Assembly: GCA_017434085.1 (NCBI GenBank)
Contig: JAFRFY010000100.1
Location: 1-35,707 of the forward strand
DNA: 35,707 bases
Origin: Clostridia bacterium
Lineage (GTDB): Bacteria; Bacillota; Clostridia; Christensenellales; Aristaeellaceae
Reading direction: 5' to 3'
In this document: positions 1 through 7,267 of the stretch, piece by piece
How the letters are laid out: each line of letters begins with the position of its first letter
Numbering within the stretch: position 1 is the first letter of the stretch
The notes under the pieces: generated by a model
Told to the model about the DNA's origin: nothing
Databases searched by the model: none
What the model saw: only the letters and a program-made list of their open reading frames with translations
Translations under genes and position numbers: made by a program

Positions 1-410
<410 letters not shown>

Positions 411-455
411 CTATTATTACGAAGATGTTCGTTGTTGACTTATGTTAACTCAAAT

Positions 456-587
456 AATGAGGAATTAGGAATGAGGAATCAGGAATTGTGGTGCAAATCC
501 CTTGCGGGATTTGTTGGAATGGAATCGGAACGCGGCGAAAGGCTTTTTCATTCCTCATTCCTCATTCCTAATTCCTCATTCCTCATT
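456..587. repeat. Heptamer-built inverted repeat between grpE and dnaK
   Basis: The left arm (456-487) is a run of GAGGAAT-type 7-mers and the right arm (550-587) is a run of ATTCCTC 7-mers. About 31 bases of the two arms are reverse complements with a single mismatch. The 62-base core holds a second palindrome, CAAATCCC-TTGC-GGGATTTG (494-513). It lies inside the hrcA-grpE-dnaK transcript and would form a very long hairpin there. It does not look like an intrinsic terminator, because no clean T run follows. The 7-base periodicity also occurs in other repeats of this window (16263-16283, 16498-16528). Confidence 0.85.
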
Positions 588-596
588 GTGAGGATA

Positions 597-1211
597 CTAT
601 TCCTCGACTGCGACCTTGACCATCGCATAGCGTATGATCCGGTCCTTGACCTTATAGCCCTTCTGGAAGACCTCCAGCACCTTGCCGGGCTCCTCCCCCA
701 CCTCGCGCATGACCGCGTTGTGCTTTTCGGGGTCGAAGGCCTCGCCCAGGGCGGGGACCTCCTCGAACCCGAAGCGCTTGAGGGATTCCATCAGGCTGTT
801 GAGGGTCATCTTCACGCCCTCGGCCAATGCCTCGCCGCCCTCGTGCTTTTCGGCGGCGTCGATGGCGCGCTCCAGATTGTCGATGGCGGGCAGCATGGCC
901 GCGATGGTCTCGCGCACGCCGTCGTCATAGCCGTCCGAGCGGGCGGTCTGGTTGCGCCGCTTGAAGTTCTGGAAGTCCGCCTGGCTCCTCAAAAGCTGGT
1001 CCTTGAGCTCGTCGCGCTGCTTGACGGCCAGCTCCAGCGCCGCCTGCCATTCGGCAATGCTGGCGGTCGCCTCGGTGGCGGCCTCCTCCCGCCCCGCCTC
1101 GGACACCACCTGGGCGTCCATGGCGCCGTCGTCGATGTCAACGGCCTCCACGGTCCCGGGGTTCTCCGGGGTCACGGGCGTCTCCCGCTTATCTTTCTTA
1201 TCCTTCTTCAT
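597..1211 (-). CDS. grpE: Nucleotide exchange factor GrpE
   Basis: Cytoplasmic co-chaperone that releases ADP from DnaK. The protein is 204 residues: an acidic, poorly conserved N-terminus (about residues 1-50), a long coiled coil through LLRSQADFQNFKRR, then the C-terminal beta domain with GEAFDPEKHNAVM and GYKVKDRIIRYAMVKVA, the family signature. I prefer ATG at 1211, which has an AGGA site six bases upstream. An alternative ATG at 1229 overlaps the hrcA stop (ATGA) but has no SD of its own; it would add six residues. The gene lies directly behind hrcA and is probably translationally coupled to it. Identification is secure; only the start is in doubt. Confidence 0.96.
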   Translation of the reverse strand: MKKDKKDKRETPVTPENPGTVEAVDIDDGAMDAQVVSEAGREEAATEATASIAEWQAALELAVKQRDELKDQLLRSQADFQNFKRRNQTARSDGYDDGVRETIAAMLPAIDNLERAIDAAEKHEGGEALAEGVKMTLNSLMESLKRFGFEEVPALGEAFDPEKHNAVMREVGEEPGKVLEVFQKGYKVKDRIIRYAMVKVAVEE

Positions 1212-1225
1212 GTCAAGTCCTGCCC

Positions 1226-2251
1226 TCATTTATATTCTGACAATACGTCGCTCAGCGCCCGGCCCATGAAGTCCAATACCGAGATCACCCGGTTGTAGTT
1301 CATGCGCGTGGGGCCGATGATGCCCAGCGTCCCGTTGGAGTGGTCGCCCACCCGGTAGCTCGCGGTGACGATGGAGCAGTCATTCAGCGCCGGCACCTGG
1401 TTTTCCGGGCCGATGCGAATGGTGACCTCCATGCTGCCGTCCCGGGACAGCACCCTTCGGATGGTGTCCTTGGACTCCAGCACCGCCAGGAAGCTGCGGG
1501 CCTTGTTGACGTCGGAGTACTCCGGGTAGCCCAGCAGGTTCGCTGACCCGCCGATGACCACGTCGGCCTGGTCCTCCGACTCCAGCTTCTTCTCGATCAC
1601 CTGCAGCGCCTCGCCCAGCAGCCTGCGGTTCTCCGCGTTGTTGCGCAAGAGCTCCGCGAACTCCTGCCGCACGGCCTCCAGCGGCTTTTCGGCCAGCTTC
1701 TCGGTCAGCATGCGGGATATGGAGTACAGCTCGTCGGCACTCAATCCGCCCGGCACCCGGATCACCGCGTCCTTCACGATGCCCGCGTTGGTCACGATGA
1801 TCAAAAGCGCCGTCTTCTCCGCCACCGGCACCAGCTGCACGTGCTTGATGCGCAGCGTGCCCAGCTTCGGGGCGACGATCACCGAGGTGTACTTGGTGGC
1901 GTCCGACAGCACGTCCGCCGCCGAGCGGATCACGCCGTCGACCCGCTTGGATTTGTCCACCAGGTGCTCGTGCATGCGCTCCCGCTCGTCCGAGGTCAGC
2001 TTGACCGTCTTGAGCAGGTGATCCACGTACAACCGGTAGGCCTTGTTCGACGGCACGCGGCCCGCGGAGGTGTGCGGCTGGGCCAGATACCCCAGCTCCT
2101 CCAGGTCGGACATCTCGTTGCGGATCGTCGCCGGCGAGAAGCCCACGCCGGACTTGCGCGAAATCGTTCGGGAGCCCACGGGCATCGCCGTCACGATGTA
2201 GTCATCGATGATGGCCTGCAGTATCAGATACTTGCGTTCGTCCAACTGCAT
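1226..2251 (-). CDS. hrcA: Heat-inducible transcription repressor HrcA
   Basis: Repressor that binds CIRCE and shuts off the dnaK operon (and commonly groE) unless GroEL is titrated by unfolded protein. From ATG 2251 the protein has 341 residues, the usual HrcA length. It begins with a winged-helix domain (LDERKYLILQAIIDDYI, VGSRTISRKSGVGFSPATIRNEMSDLEELGYL), followed by the HTSAGRVPSNKAYRLYVD motif and the GAF-like dimerisation domain. An upstream in-frame ATG at 2296 lies inside the CIRCE operator, lacks an SD and would add 15 atypical residues. The 2251 start has AAGGGGG about 12 bases upstream and matches the family N-terminus better. It is the first gene of the operon and autoregulated through the operator at 2286-2312. 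Confidence 0.96.
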   Translation of the reverse strand: MQLDERKYLILQAIIDDYIVTAMPVGSRTISRKSGVGFSPATIRNEMSDLEELGYLAQPHTSAGRVPSNKAYRLYVDHLLKTVKLTSDERERMHEHLVDKSKRVDGVIRSAADVLSDATKYTSVIVAPKLGTLRIKHVQLVPVAEKTALLIIVTNAGIVKDAVIRVPGGLSADELYSISRMLTEKLAEKPLEAVRQEFAELLRNNAENRRLLGEALQVIEKKLESEDQADVVIGGSANLLGYPEYSDVNKARSFLAVLESKDTIRRVLSRDGSMEVTIRIGPENQVPALNDCSIVTASYRVGDHSNGTLGIIGPTRMNYNRVISVLDFMGRALSDVLSEYK

Positions 2252-2285
2252 TTCGATCAGCGCCCCCTTCGATCGTATCCGTCTG

Positions 2286-2312
2286 TTAGCACTCATCAGC
2301 TTCGAGTGCTAA
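2286..2312 (-). promoter_or_regulatory. CIRCE operator (HrcA binding site)
   Basis: Perfect inverted repeat TTAGCACTC-N9-GAGTGCTAA, identical to the CIRCE consensus. It begins about five bases downstream of the predicted transcription start of hrcA-grpE-dnaK, so bound HrcA would block initiation. Confidence 0.98.
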
Positions 2313-2323
2313 CGACTGAGGAT

Positions 2324-2352
2324 AATATACTCCCAACCCCCGGTTTTGTCAA
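2324..2352 (-). promoter_or_regulatory. Sigma-A promoter of hrcA-grpE-dnaK
   Basis: On the minus strand: -35 TTGACA (2352-2347), 17-base spacer, -10 TATATT (2329-2324). The CIRCE follows immediately downstream. Confidence 0.9.
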
Positions 2353-2421
2353 TGGGTTTTGGATTTGTTTTATTGTAAAGTTTTGGGAAACGCCGGTCTA
2401 TGTAAAAGTTTTCCGAACCCA

Positions 2422-2450
2422 TTGATGTATGATGGACAATATGCTATAAT
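2422..2450 (+). promoter_or_regulatory. Sigma-A promoter of rpmE
   Basis: -35 TTGATG (2422-2427), 17-base spacer, -10 TATAAT (2445-2450) with an extended TG motif at 2442-2443. It is divergent from the hrcA promoter, with a gap of about 70 bases. Confidence 0.88.
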
Positions 2451-2522
2451 AAGGTTTGTCTGATTCGTTGGATGCCGGTTCCGCCGGAGAGCCGACAGTC
2501 CAATTCGAGCGAGGTGAAACTC

Positions 2523-2720
2523 ATGAAGGAAAACATCCATCCGAAGTACGGCAAGGCCGTCGTGCGCTGCGTGTGCGGCGAGACCTTTGAAACCGGCTCC
2601 GTGAAGAAGGAAATGCGCGTGGATATCTGCTCCAAGTGCCATCCCTTCTACACCGGCAAGCAGAAGCTGGTCGACACTGGCGGACGTGTGGATCGCTTCA
2701 AGAAGCGCTACGGCATGTAG
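2523..2720 (+). CDS. rpmE: 50S ribosomal protein L31, zinc-binding type
   Basis: Small large-subunit ribosomal protein of 65 residues. It starts [10 protein letters not shown] and carries the four cysteines of the zinc-binding (C+) form: C16 and C18 in CVCG, and C36 and C39 in [10 protein letters not shown]. The end, [12 protein letters not shown], is typical of the family. The ATG at 2523 has GAGGTG eight bases upstream; in-frame upstream codons are not family-like. The stop is TAG. It has its own promoter and is followed by a terminator, so it is probably mostly monocistronic, although rpmE, a DUF1385 gene, prmC and prfA are common neighbours in clostridia. Confidence 0.98.
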   Translation: MKENIHPKYGKAVVRCVCGETFETGSVKKEMRVDICSKCHPFYTGKQKLVDTGGRVDRFKKRYGM

Positions 2721-2729
2721 TCGTCACAA

Positions 2730-2762
2730 AGCATCGGCGAGGGTTGCCCCGCCGGTGCTTTT
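2730..2762 (+). terminator. Intrinsic terminator after rpmE
   Basis: Ten-base stem AGCATCGGCG / CGCCGGTGCT (one G-T pair) followed by TTTT. Confidence 0.85.
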
Positions 2763-2794
2763 GACGTTTCATCCAAATAGCGCTGACCCCGACC

Positions 2795-2817
2795 CGGCGC
2801 TGTGAGCGCCGTTTTTT
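2795..2817 (+). terminator. Second hairpin plus T run upstream of the DUF1385 gene
   Basis: Stem CGGCGC / GCGCCG with a five-base loop followed by six T. It may back up the rpmE terminator or control read-through into the downstream prmC-prfA block. Confidence 0.7.
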
Positions 2818-2844
2818 CATATATATAATAATGGAGACGGTGAT

Positions 2845-3768
2845 ATGGCCAGAAAGAGCAGAACCCAGTTGAGCGCCGCGCCGGTGGCGGAGGGCGTGCG
2901 CTTCACCATCGGCACGGCCACGGCCTTCGCGGTGCGCCGCGAGAGCAAGGACATCGCCCTGCGCATCCGCCGGGAGCGCCGTCCCCTGCGCGCCATGATG
3001 GGCCGCACCCCCTTCGTGCGGGGCATGCTCCGGCTGACACGGTCGGTGTTCGGCCTGGTGGACGGCATCTCCGAGTCCGGGGAGCTCAAGCCCCAGCGCA
3101 TCGCCCGGGGCAACCGCCTGGAGCGCGGCATCGCGGAGCTTTTCCGGTTCCACCCGGAGAGCCTGGTGGGCTTTTTGAGCGGCGTGGCGTGCATACTGAT
3201 ACTCGTCACGGGCATCTGCGCCCTGCCGCTGGCGGTCAGGACCTGGATACTGCCCAACTTTGAGCTCACCGCGGGCTGGACCAACGCCATCATGTGCTTC
3301 TGCCGCCTCGTGGGCACGGTGCTGGGCGTGTTTCTGTGCACGCGGCTTCGCGTGGTCAACCGGCTGTGCATGTACCGGGGCGCGATCAACAAGGTGCTCA
3401 ACGCCTACGAGGCCCGCCGCCGCACCCCGGACATCGAGGAGACCCGCGCCGCCTCGAAGCTCTACCGCCGCAGCGACGCCGCCTTCCTGATGGTGGTGCT
3501 GACGGCCTCCCTCATCGCCTTTACGATGATCCGCACCTTCACGCTGCCCATACAGATACTGGTGCGCATACTGATCGTGTTCGTCGCCGCCGGGGTCGTG
3601 AACGAGCCCATCTACCTGGTGGAGCGCCTGGGCCCCGCCAATCCCCTGCGCTTTTTGCGCGCGCCGCTTCTGTGGCTTCAGCGCATGTTCGTTATGGAGC
3701 CCCACAGCCAGATGGTGGAGGTAGCCCTGTGCGCCTTCAACGCGGCGAAGGAAAACAATATGGAATAG
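2845..3768 (+). CDS. Divergent DUF1385 membrane protein
   Basis: Membrane protein of 307 residues with the architecture of DUF1385 proteins, which commonly sit between rpmE and prmC-prfA in clostridia, as here. Recognisable landmarks are an N-terminal PVAEGVRF (family: AVIEGVMM), PFVRGMLRL, a first membrane hairpin around residues 110-135 and 150-170, a second around 210-265, and the C-terminal LLWLQRMFVMEP..QMVEVAL. The segment that is normally HGAEHK reads RGAINK, and the usual HPRCGTSF reads YRRSDAAF, so the conserved His, Glu and Cys residues are gone. The molecular function of the family is not established. The start is ATG with GGAG upstream; the stop is TAG. It probably forms an operon with prmC 15 bases downstream. 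Family membership rests on pattern recognition and order of genes. Confidence 0.8.
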   Translation: MARKSRTQLSAAPVAEGVRFTIGTATAFAVRRESKDIALRIRRERRPLRAMMGRTPFVRGMLRLTRSVFGLVDGISESGELKPQRIARGNRLERGIAELFRFHPESLVGFLSGVACILILVTGICALPLAVRTWILPNFELTAGWTNAIMCFCRLVGTVLGVFLCTRLRVVNRLCMYRGAINKVLNAYEARRRTPDIEETRAASKLYRRSDAAFLMVVLTASLIAFTMIRTFTLPIQILVRILIVFVAAGVVNEPIYLVERLGPANPLRFLRAPLLWLQRMFVMEPHSQMVEVALCAFNAAKENNME

Positions 3769-3783
3769 AAAGCATGATATGAC

Positions 3784-4623
3784 ATGAACATCACCGACTG
3801 GCTGCGCCATGCGAACGCCGTGCTGACCGAAACCGGCTGTCCCGATCCGGAGATCGACGCCCGGTGGATGGCGGAGGACGTGCTGCGCATGACGCGGACC
3901 GATCTTAAATTCGAGGGCGAGCGCGAGGTCGTGCCGGAGGAGCTAAAGCGCTTGAACGCCATGCTCGCCCGCCGCGCCGCCGGGGAGCCGGTGCAGTACA
4001 TACTGCAGCGCGCCGATTTCATGGGCCTGCAGTTCTACGTGGACAATCGGGCGCTGATCCCCCGGCAGGACACCGAGACGCTGGTGGAGAACGCGCTGAT
4101 CGCCCTGTCCGGGATGGCCGACCCCGCGGTGCTGGACCTGTGCTGCGGCTCGGGCTGCATCGGGCTGAGCCTGAAGAGCCTGTGCCCCAGGGCGCAGGTG
4201 ACCCTGGCCGACGTGAGCCGGGACGCCCTGGAGGTGGCGAAGCGCAACGCCGAGCGCATGTCCACCGACGTGGACATCCGCCACGGCGACCTGTTCAAGG
4301 CCGTGGGCCGCGCGCGCTTCGACCTGATCGCCTGCAACCCGCCCTACATCCCCCACATCGACCTGGCGGCGCTGCAGCGGGAGGTCCGGCACGAGCCCAT
4401 GCTGGCGCTGGACGGCGGGCGCGACGGGCTGGATTTCTACCGCCGCATCGCCGCGGAGGCGCCCAGACACTTGAATCCCGGCGGGGCGATCTACCTGGAG
4501 GCGGGGTACGGCGAGGCCGGGGACATACTGGACATGCTCCGCCGGGGCATGCGCTGCGCCGATTCCGGCATCATCAAGGATTTGAACCACATCGACAGGG
4601 TCGTGTGGGCGAGGAGTGTTTGA
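3784..4623 (+). CDS. prmC: Peptide chain release factor N5-glutamine methyltransferase PrmC
   Basis: Methylates the glutamine of the GGQ motif in release factors RF1 and RF2, using S-adenosylmethionine. The 279-residue protein has the N-terminal helical RF-binding domain (about 1-85, with GEPVQYIL and the following DFMGLQFYVD), the RQDTETLVE segment, SAM motif I LDLCCGSGCIGLSL (117-130) and the catalytic NPPY (185-188). It lies directly upstream of its substrate gene prfA: the stop TGA is adjacent to the prfA ATG. The SD in front of ATG 3784 is weak, suggesting coupling with the upstream gene. Confidence 0.97.
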   Translation: MNITDWLRHANAVLTETGCPDPEIDARWMAEDVLRMTRTDLKFEGEREVVPEELKRLNAMLARRAAGEPVQYILQRADFMGLQFYVDNRALIPRQDTETLVENALIALSGMADPAVLDLCCGSGCIGLSLKSLCPRAQVTLADVSRDALEVAKRNAERMSTDVDIRHGDLFKAVGRARFDLIACNPPYIPHIDLAALQREVRHEPMLALDGGRDGLDFYRRIAAEAPRHLNPGGAIYLEAGYGEAGDILDMLRRGMRCADSGIIKDLNHIDRVVWARSV

Positions 4624-5718
4624 ATGCAGGCCAATCCAACCTTCAACGAACAGGAGCGCATCGCCCGGCAACTGGAGGCCGTCGAGGGCCGGTTTGAGGA
4701 GCTCTCCATACGCATCACGCTGCCGGAGGTCATCGCCGACACTGCGCTGTTTCAGAAGCTGATGCGGGAGCACAGCGAGCTTTCGGAGCTGAACGACATC
4801 GCCGTCGCCTATCGCAAACTGCTTGATGACATCGACGCCGCCCGGGAGATGCTGGACGACCCCGACATGGCCGAGCTGGCCCGGGAGGAGCTGCCGGCGC
4901 TGGAGGCCGAGCTGGACAGGCAGACCCAGGCGGCCCGCATCGCGCTTCTGCCCCACGACCCAGACGACCGCCGCAACGCGGTATTGGAGGTCCGCGCCGG
5001 GGCGGGCGGCGACGAGGCCGGGCTGTTCGCGGCCCAGCTTCTGCGCATGTACACCCACTACGCCGACTCCCGCGGCTGGAAGACCGAGCTCATCGAGGAC
5101 GGCTCCACCGAGCTGGGCGGCGTGAAGGAGAGCGTCATACTGATCTCCGGCAAGAACGTGTTCCAGCGGCTCAAGTACGAGTCCGGCGTGCACCGGGTGC
5201 AGCGCGTGCCGGTGACCGAGTCCTCCGGGCGCATCCACACCTCCACCGCCACCGTGGCCGTGCTGCCCGAGGCGGAGGACGTGGAGGTGGAGGTCAACCC
5301 CAACGACCTGCGCATCGACACCTACCGGGCCTCCGGCGCGGGTGGCCAGCACGTCAACCGCACCGATTCCGCCGTGCGCATCACCCACATCCCCACCGGG
5401 CTGGTGGTCACCTCCCAGGACCAGCGCAGCCAGATCCAGAACCGCGAAAAGGCCATGCGCGTGCTGAAATCCCGGCTGTACGACATGCAGCGGGCGCAGC
5501 AGGCCGGCGAGTACGCCGATCGCCGCCGCACCCAGGTGGGCACCGGGGACCGCAGCGAGCGCATCCGCACCTACAACTTCCCCCAGGGCCGCGTGACCGA
5601 TCACCGCATCGGGCTGACGCTGTACAAGATCGACGAGATCATCGAGGGCCGCCTCGACGAGATCATCGACGCCCTGATCCTGGCCGAACAGACCGCGCTG
5701 CTCAATGAGGAAAAGTGA
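4624..5718 (+). CDS. prfA: Peptide chain release factor 1 (RF1)
   Basis: Class I release factor that recognises UAA and UAG and triggers peptide hydrolysis on the ribosome. The 364-residue protein has the codon-recognition tripeptide PVT at 196-198 (RF1 type, not the SPF of RF2) and the catalytic GGQ at 240-242 within [17 protein letters not shown]. Length and the N-terminal coiled-coil domain are normal. The SD GAGGAG lies inside the end of prmC. A functional RF1 fits with TAG being an ordinary stop codon here (rpmE, the DUF1385 gene and the hydrolase gene all end in TAG), which matters for the interrupted ileS. Confidence 0.98.
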   Translation: MQANPTFNEQERIARQLEAVEGRFEELSIRITLPEVIADTALFQKLMREHSELSELNDIAVAYRKLLDDIDAAREMLDDPDMAELAREELPALEAELDRQTQAARIALLPHDPDDRRNAVLEVRAGAGGDEAGLFAAQLLRMYTHYADSRGWKTELIEDGSTELGGVKESVILISGKNVFQRLKYESGVHRVQRVPVTESSGRIHTSTATVAVLPEAEDVEVEVNPNDLRIDTYRASGAGGQHVNRTDSAVRITHIPTGLVVTSQDQRSQIQNREKAMRVLKSRLYDMQRAQQAGEYADRRRTQVGTGDRSERIRTYNFPQGRVTDHRIGLTLYKIDEIIEGRLDEIIDALILAEQTALLNEEK

Positions 5719-5719
5719 T

Positions 5720-6190
5720 ATGTATAATGTAAGGCGCGCCGAGGGGCGCGACATCCCCGCCATACTGGACCTGCTCATACAGGTGAACATGGTCCACCAC
5801 AACGGCCGGCCCGACCTGTTCAAAGGCCCCACCACCAAGTACACCGCCGCGGAGCTCGAGCAGATCCTGCATAACGACGACACCCTGGTGTTCGTCTGCG
5901 CGGACGGCGACGGCCGGGTGCTGGGCCACGGCTTCTGCGTGCTGCAGCACTTCGGCGGGCAGCTGATGGAGGAAGTGGACACCCTCTACATCGACGACAT
6001 CTGCGTGGACGAGGCCGCCCGGGGCCGCCGCGTGGGCGAGGCCATCTACCGGCACATCGTCGCATACGCCCGCTCCCTCGGCTGCCACAACGTCACGCTG
6101 AACGTCTGGACCTGCAACCCCGGCGCGATGAAATTCTACGAAAAGCTGGGCATGAAGCCCTACAAGATCGGCATGGAGCAGATACTATGA
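5720..6190 (+). CDS. GNAT-family N-acetyltransferase
   Basis: Acetyl-CoA dependent acyltransferase of 156 residues. It begins MYNVRRAEGRDIPAILDLL, has the acetyl-CoA binding RxxGxA (R103 to A108 in RRVGEA) after strand VDTLYIDDICVDEAARG, and ends with NVTLNVWTCNPGAMKFYEKLGMKP, the typical C-terminal GNAT signature. I chose ATG 5720, with GAGGA eight bases upstream; an ATG at 5705 lies inside prfA and has no SD. It overlaps the tsaC start by four bases (ATGA). The substrate is unknown. The position next to prmC, prfA and tsaC resembles loci holding rimI-type acetyltransferases, but the sequence is not clearly RimI. Confidence 0.88.
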   Translation: MYNVRRAEGRDIPAILDLLIQVNMVHHNGRPDLFKGPTTKYTAAELEQILHNDDTLVFVCADGDGRVLGHGFCVLQHFGGQLMEEVDTLYIDDICVDEAARGRRVGEAIYRHIVAYARSLGCHNVTLNVWTCNPGAMKFYEKLGMKPYKIGMEQIL

Positions 6191-7221
6191 CGTCCTATCA
6201 CACCGAGCTTTTCCCCGTCACCCTCGAAGCCCTCGCGCGCGCGGGGGCGTTGATACGTTCGGGACAGCTGGTGGCCTTCCCCACCGAGACGGTCTACGGC
6301 CTGGGCGCCGACGCGCTGAACGCCGACGCCGTCAGGCGCATCTTCGAGGCCAAGGGCCGCCCCGGCGACAACCCGCTGATCGCGCACATCAGCGCCGTCG
6401 AGCAGCTTGAACCCCTGATCGCCGCGGAGCCGTCCGCCATGGCCCGCGCCCTGATGGACGCCTACTGGCCCGGCCCCATGACGCTGATCTTCCCGAAGTC
6501 GGACATCGTGCCCCCGGCGGTGACCGCGGGGCTCGATACCGTGGCCGTCCGCTTCCCCGCGCACCCCGCGGCCCGGGCGCTGATCGACGCGGCGCGTCGG
6601 CCCATTGCCGCCCCCAGCGCCAACCGCTCCGGACGCCCCAGCCCCACCGCCGCGGCGCACGTGCTGGAGGACATGGACGGGCGCATCCCGATGATACTGG
6701 ACGGCGGGCCCTGCGCGGTGGGCCTGGAATCCACCGTCATCGACATGACGGGCGACACCCCCCGCGTGCTGCGCCCCGGCGGGATCACGCCGGAGATGAT
6801 CACAGCGGTGTGCGGCGCGGCCCGTGTGGACGATGCCGTGATGCGCCCCCTCAAAGATGGCGAGCGCCCCCGCTCCCCCGGCATGAAGTACCGCCACTAC
6901 GCCCCCCGGGGCAGCCTGACCGTGGTGCAGGGCGATGAAGCCGCGGTCATAGCGCGCATCCAACAGCTCTACGACGCCGCGGAGGGCACGCCCCTCATAC
7001 TGGCGCTGGAGGGCCACCTCCCCGCCTACGGCGACCGCCGCGCGCTGTCCCTCGGCGCGGACGCCGCCGGGATGGCCCGGGCGCTGTTCGACGCCCTCCG
7101 CCAGGCTGATAGCCTCGGCGCGGACGCCCTCTTCTCCGAAGCCGTGCCCCCCGATGGCCTCGGCCTCGCCGTCATGAACCGGCTGGGAAGGGCGGCGGCG
7201 TTTCATATCATAGAGGTATAA
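6187..7221 (+). CDS. tsaC: Threonylcarbamoyl-AMP synthase, Sua5 type (tRNA t6A synthesis)
   Basis: Makes threonylcarbamoyl-AMP from threonine, bicarbonate and ATP, the first step of t6A at position 37 of tRNAs reading ANN codons. The 344-residue length indicates the two-domain Sua5/YwlC form rather than short TsaC. The YrdC domain has PTETVYGLG (32-40) and KGRPGDNPL (56-64); the linker SPGMKYRHYAP (229-239) leads into the C-terminal Sua5 domain. The start ATG overlaps the stop of the upstream GNAT gene. It is the last gene of the plus-strand block and is followed by the shared terminator at 7234-7267. Confidence 0.95.
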   Translation: MTSYHTELFPVTLEALARAGALIRSGQLVAFPTETVYGLGADALNADAVRRIFEAKGRPGDNPLIAHISAVEQLEPLIAAEPSAMARALMDAYWPGPMTLIFPKSDIVPPAVTAGLDTVAVRFPAHPAARALIDAARRPIAAPSANRSGRPSPTAAAHVLEDMDGRIPMILDGGPCAVGLESTVIDMTGDTPRVLRPGGITPEMITAVCGAARVDDAVMRPLKDGERPRSPGMKYRHYAPRGSLTVVQGDEAAVIARIQQLYDAAEGTPLILALEGHLPAYGDRRALSLGADAAGMARALFDALRQADSLGADALFSEAVPPDGLGLAVMNRLGRAAAFHIIEV

Positions 7222-7233
7222 AAAACAAAACCC

Positions 7234-7267
7234 GGACGGGGAGACGTCACCGCGCGTCTCCCCGTCC
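7234..7267. terminator. Bidirectional terminator between tsaC and the SNF2 helicase gene
   Basis: Perfect 13-base stem GGACGGGGAGACG / CGTCTCCCCGTCC with an eight-base loop. Read on the minus strand it is followed by TTTTGTTTTTT, and on the plus strand by GTTTTG. The helicase stop codon (7247-7249) sits in the loop. Confidence 0.9.

Noticed and set aside
2296-2296. ATG inside the CIRCE as the hrcA start
   Set aside because: No SD is possible there so near the transcription start, and the extra 15 residues do not match the family N-terminus. The ATG at 2251 fits better, although its SD spacing is long.
2824-2829. TATAAT just upstream of the DUF1385 gene as a promoter
   Set aside because: The matching -35 position reads TGTGAG and falls within a terminator hairpin, and the start codon would be only about nine bases from the transcription start.
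3943-5982. 679-codon open frame on the minus strand opposite prmC-prfA
   Set aside because: Same kind of shadow; both prmC and prfA on the other strand carry complete catalytic motifs.
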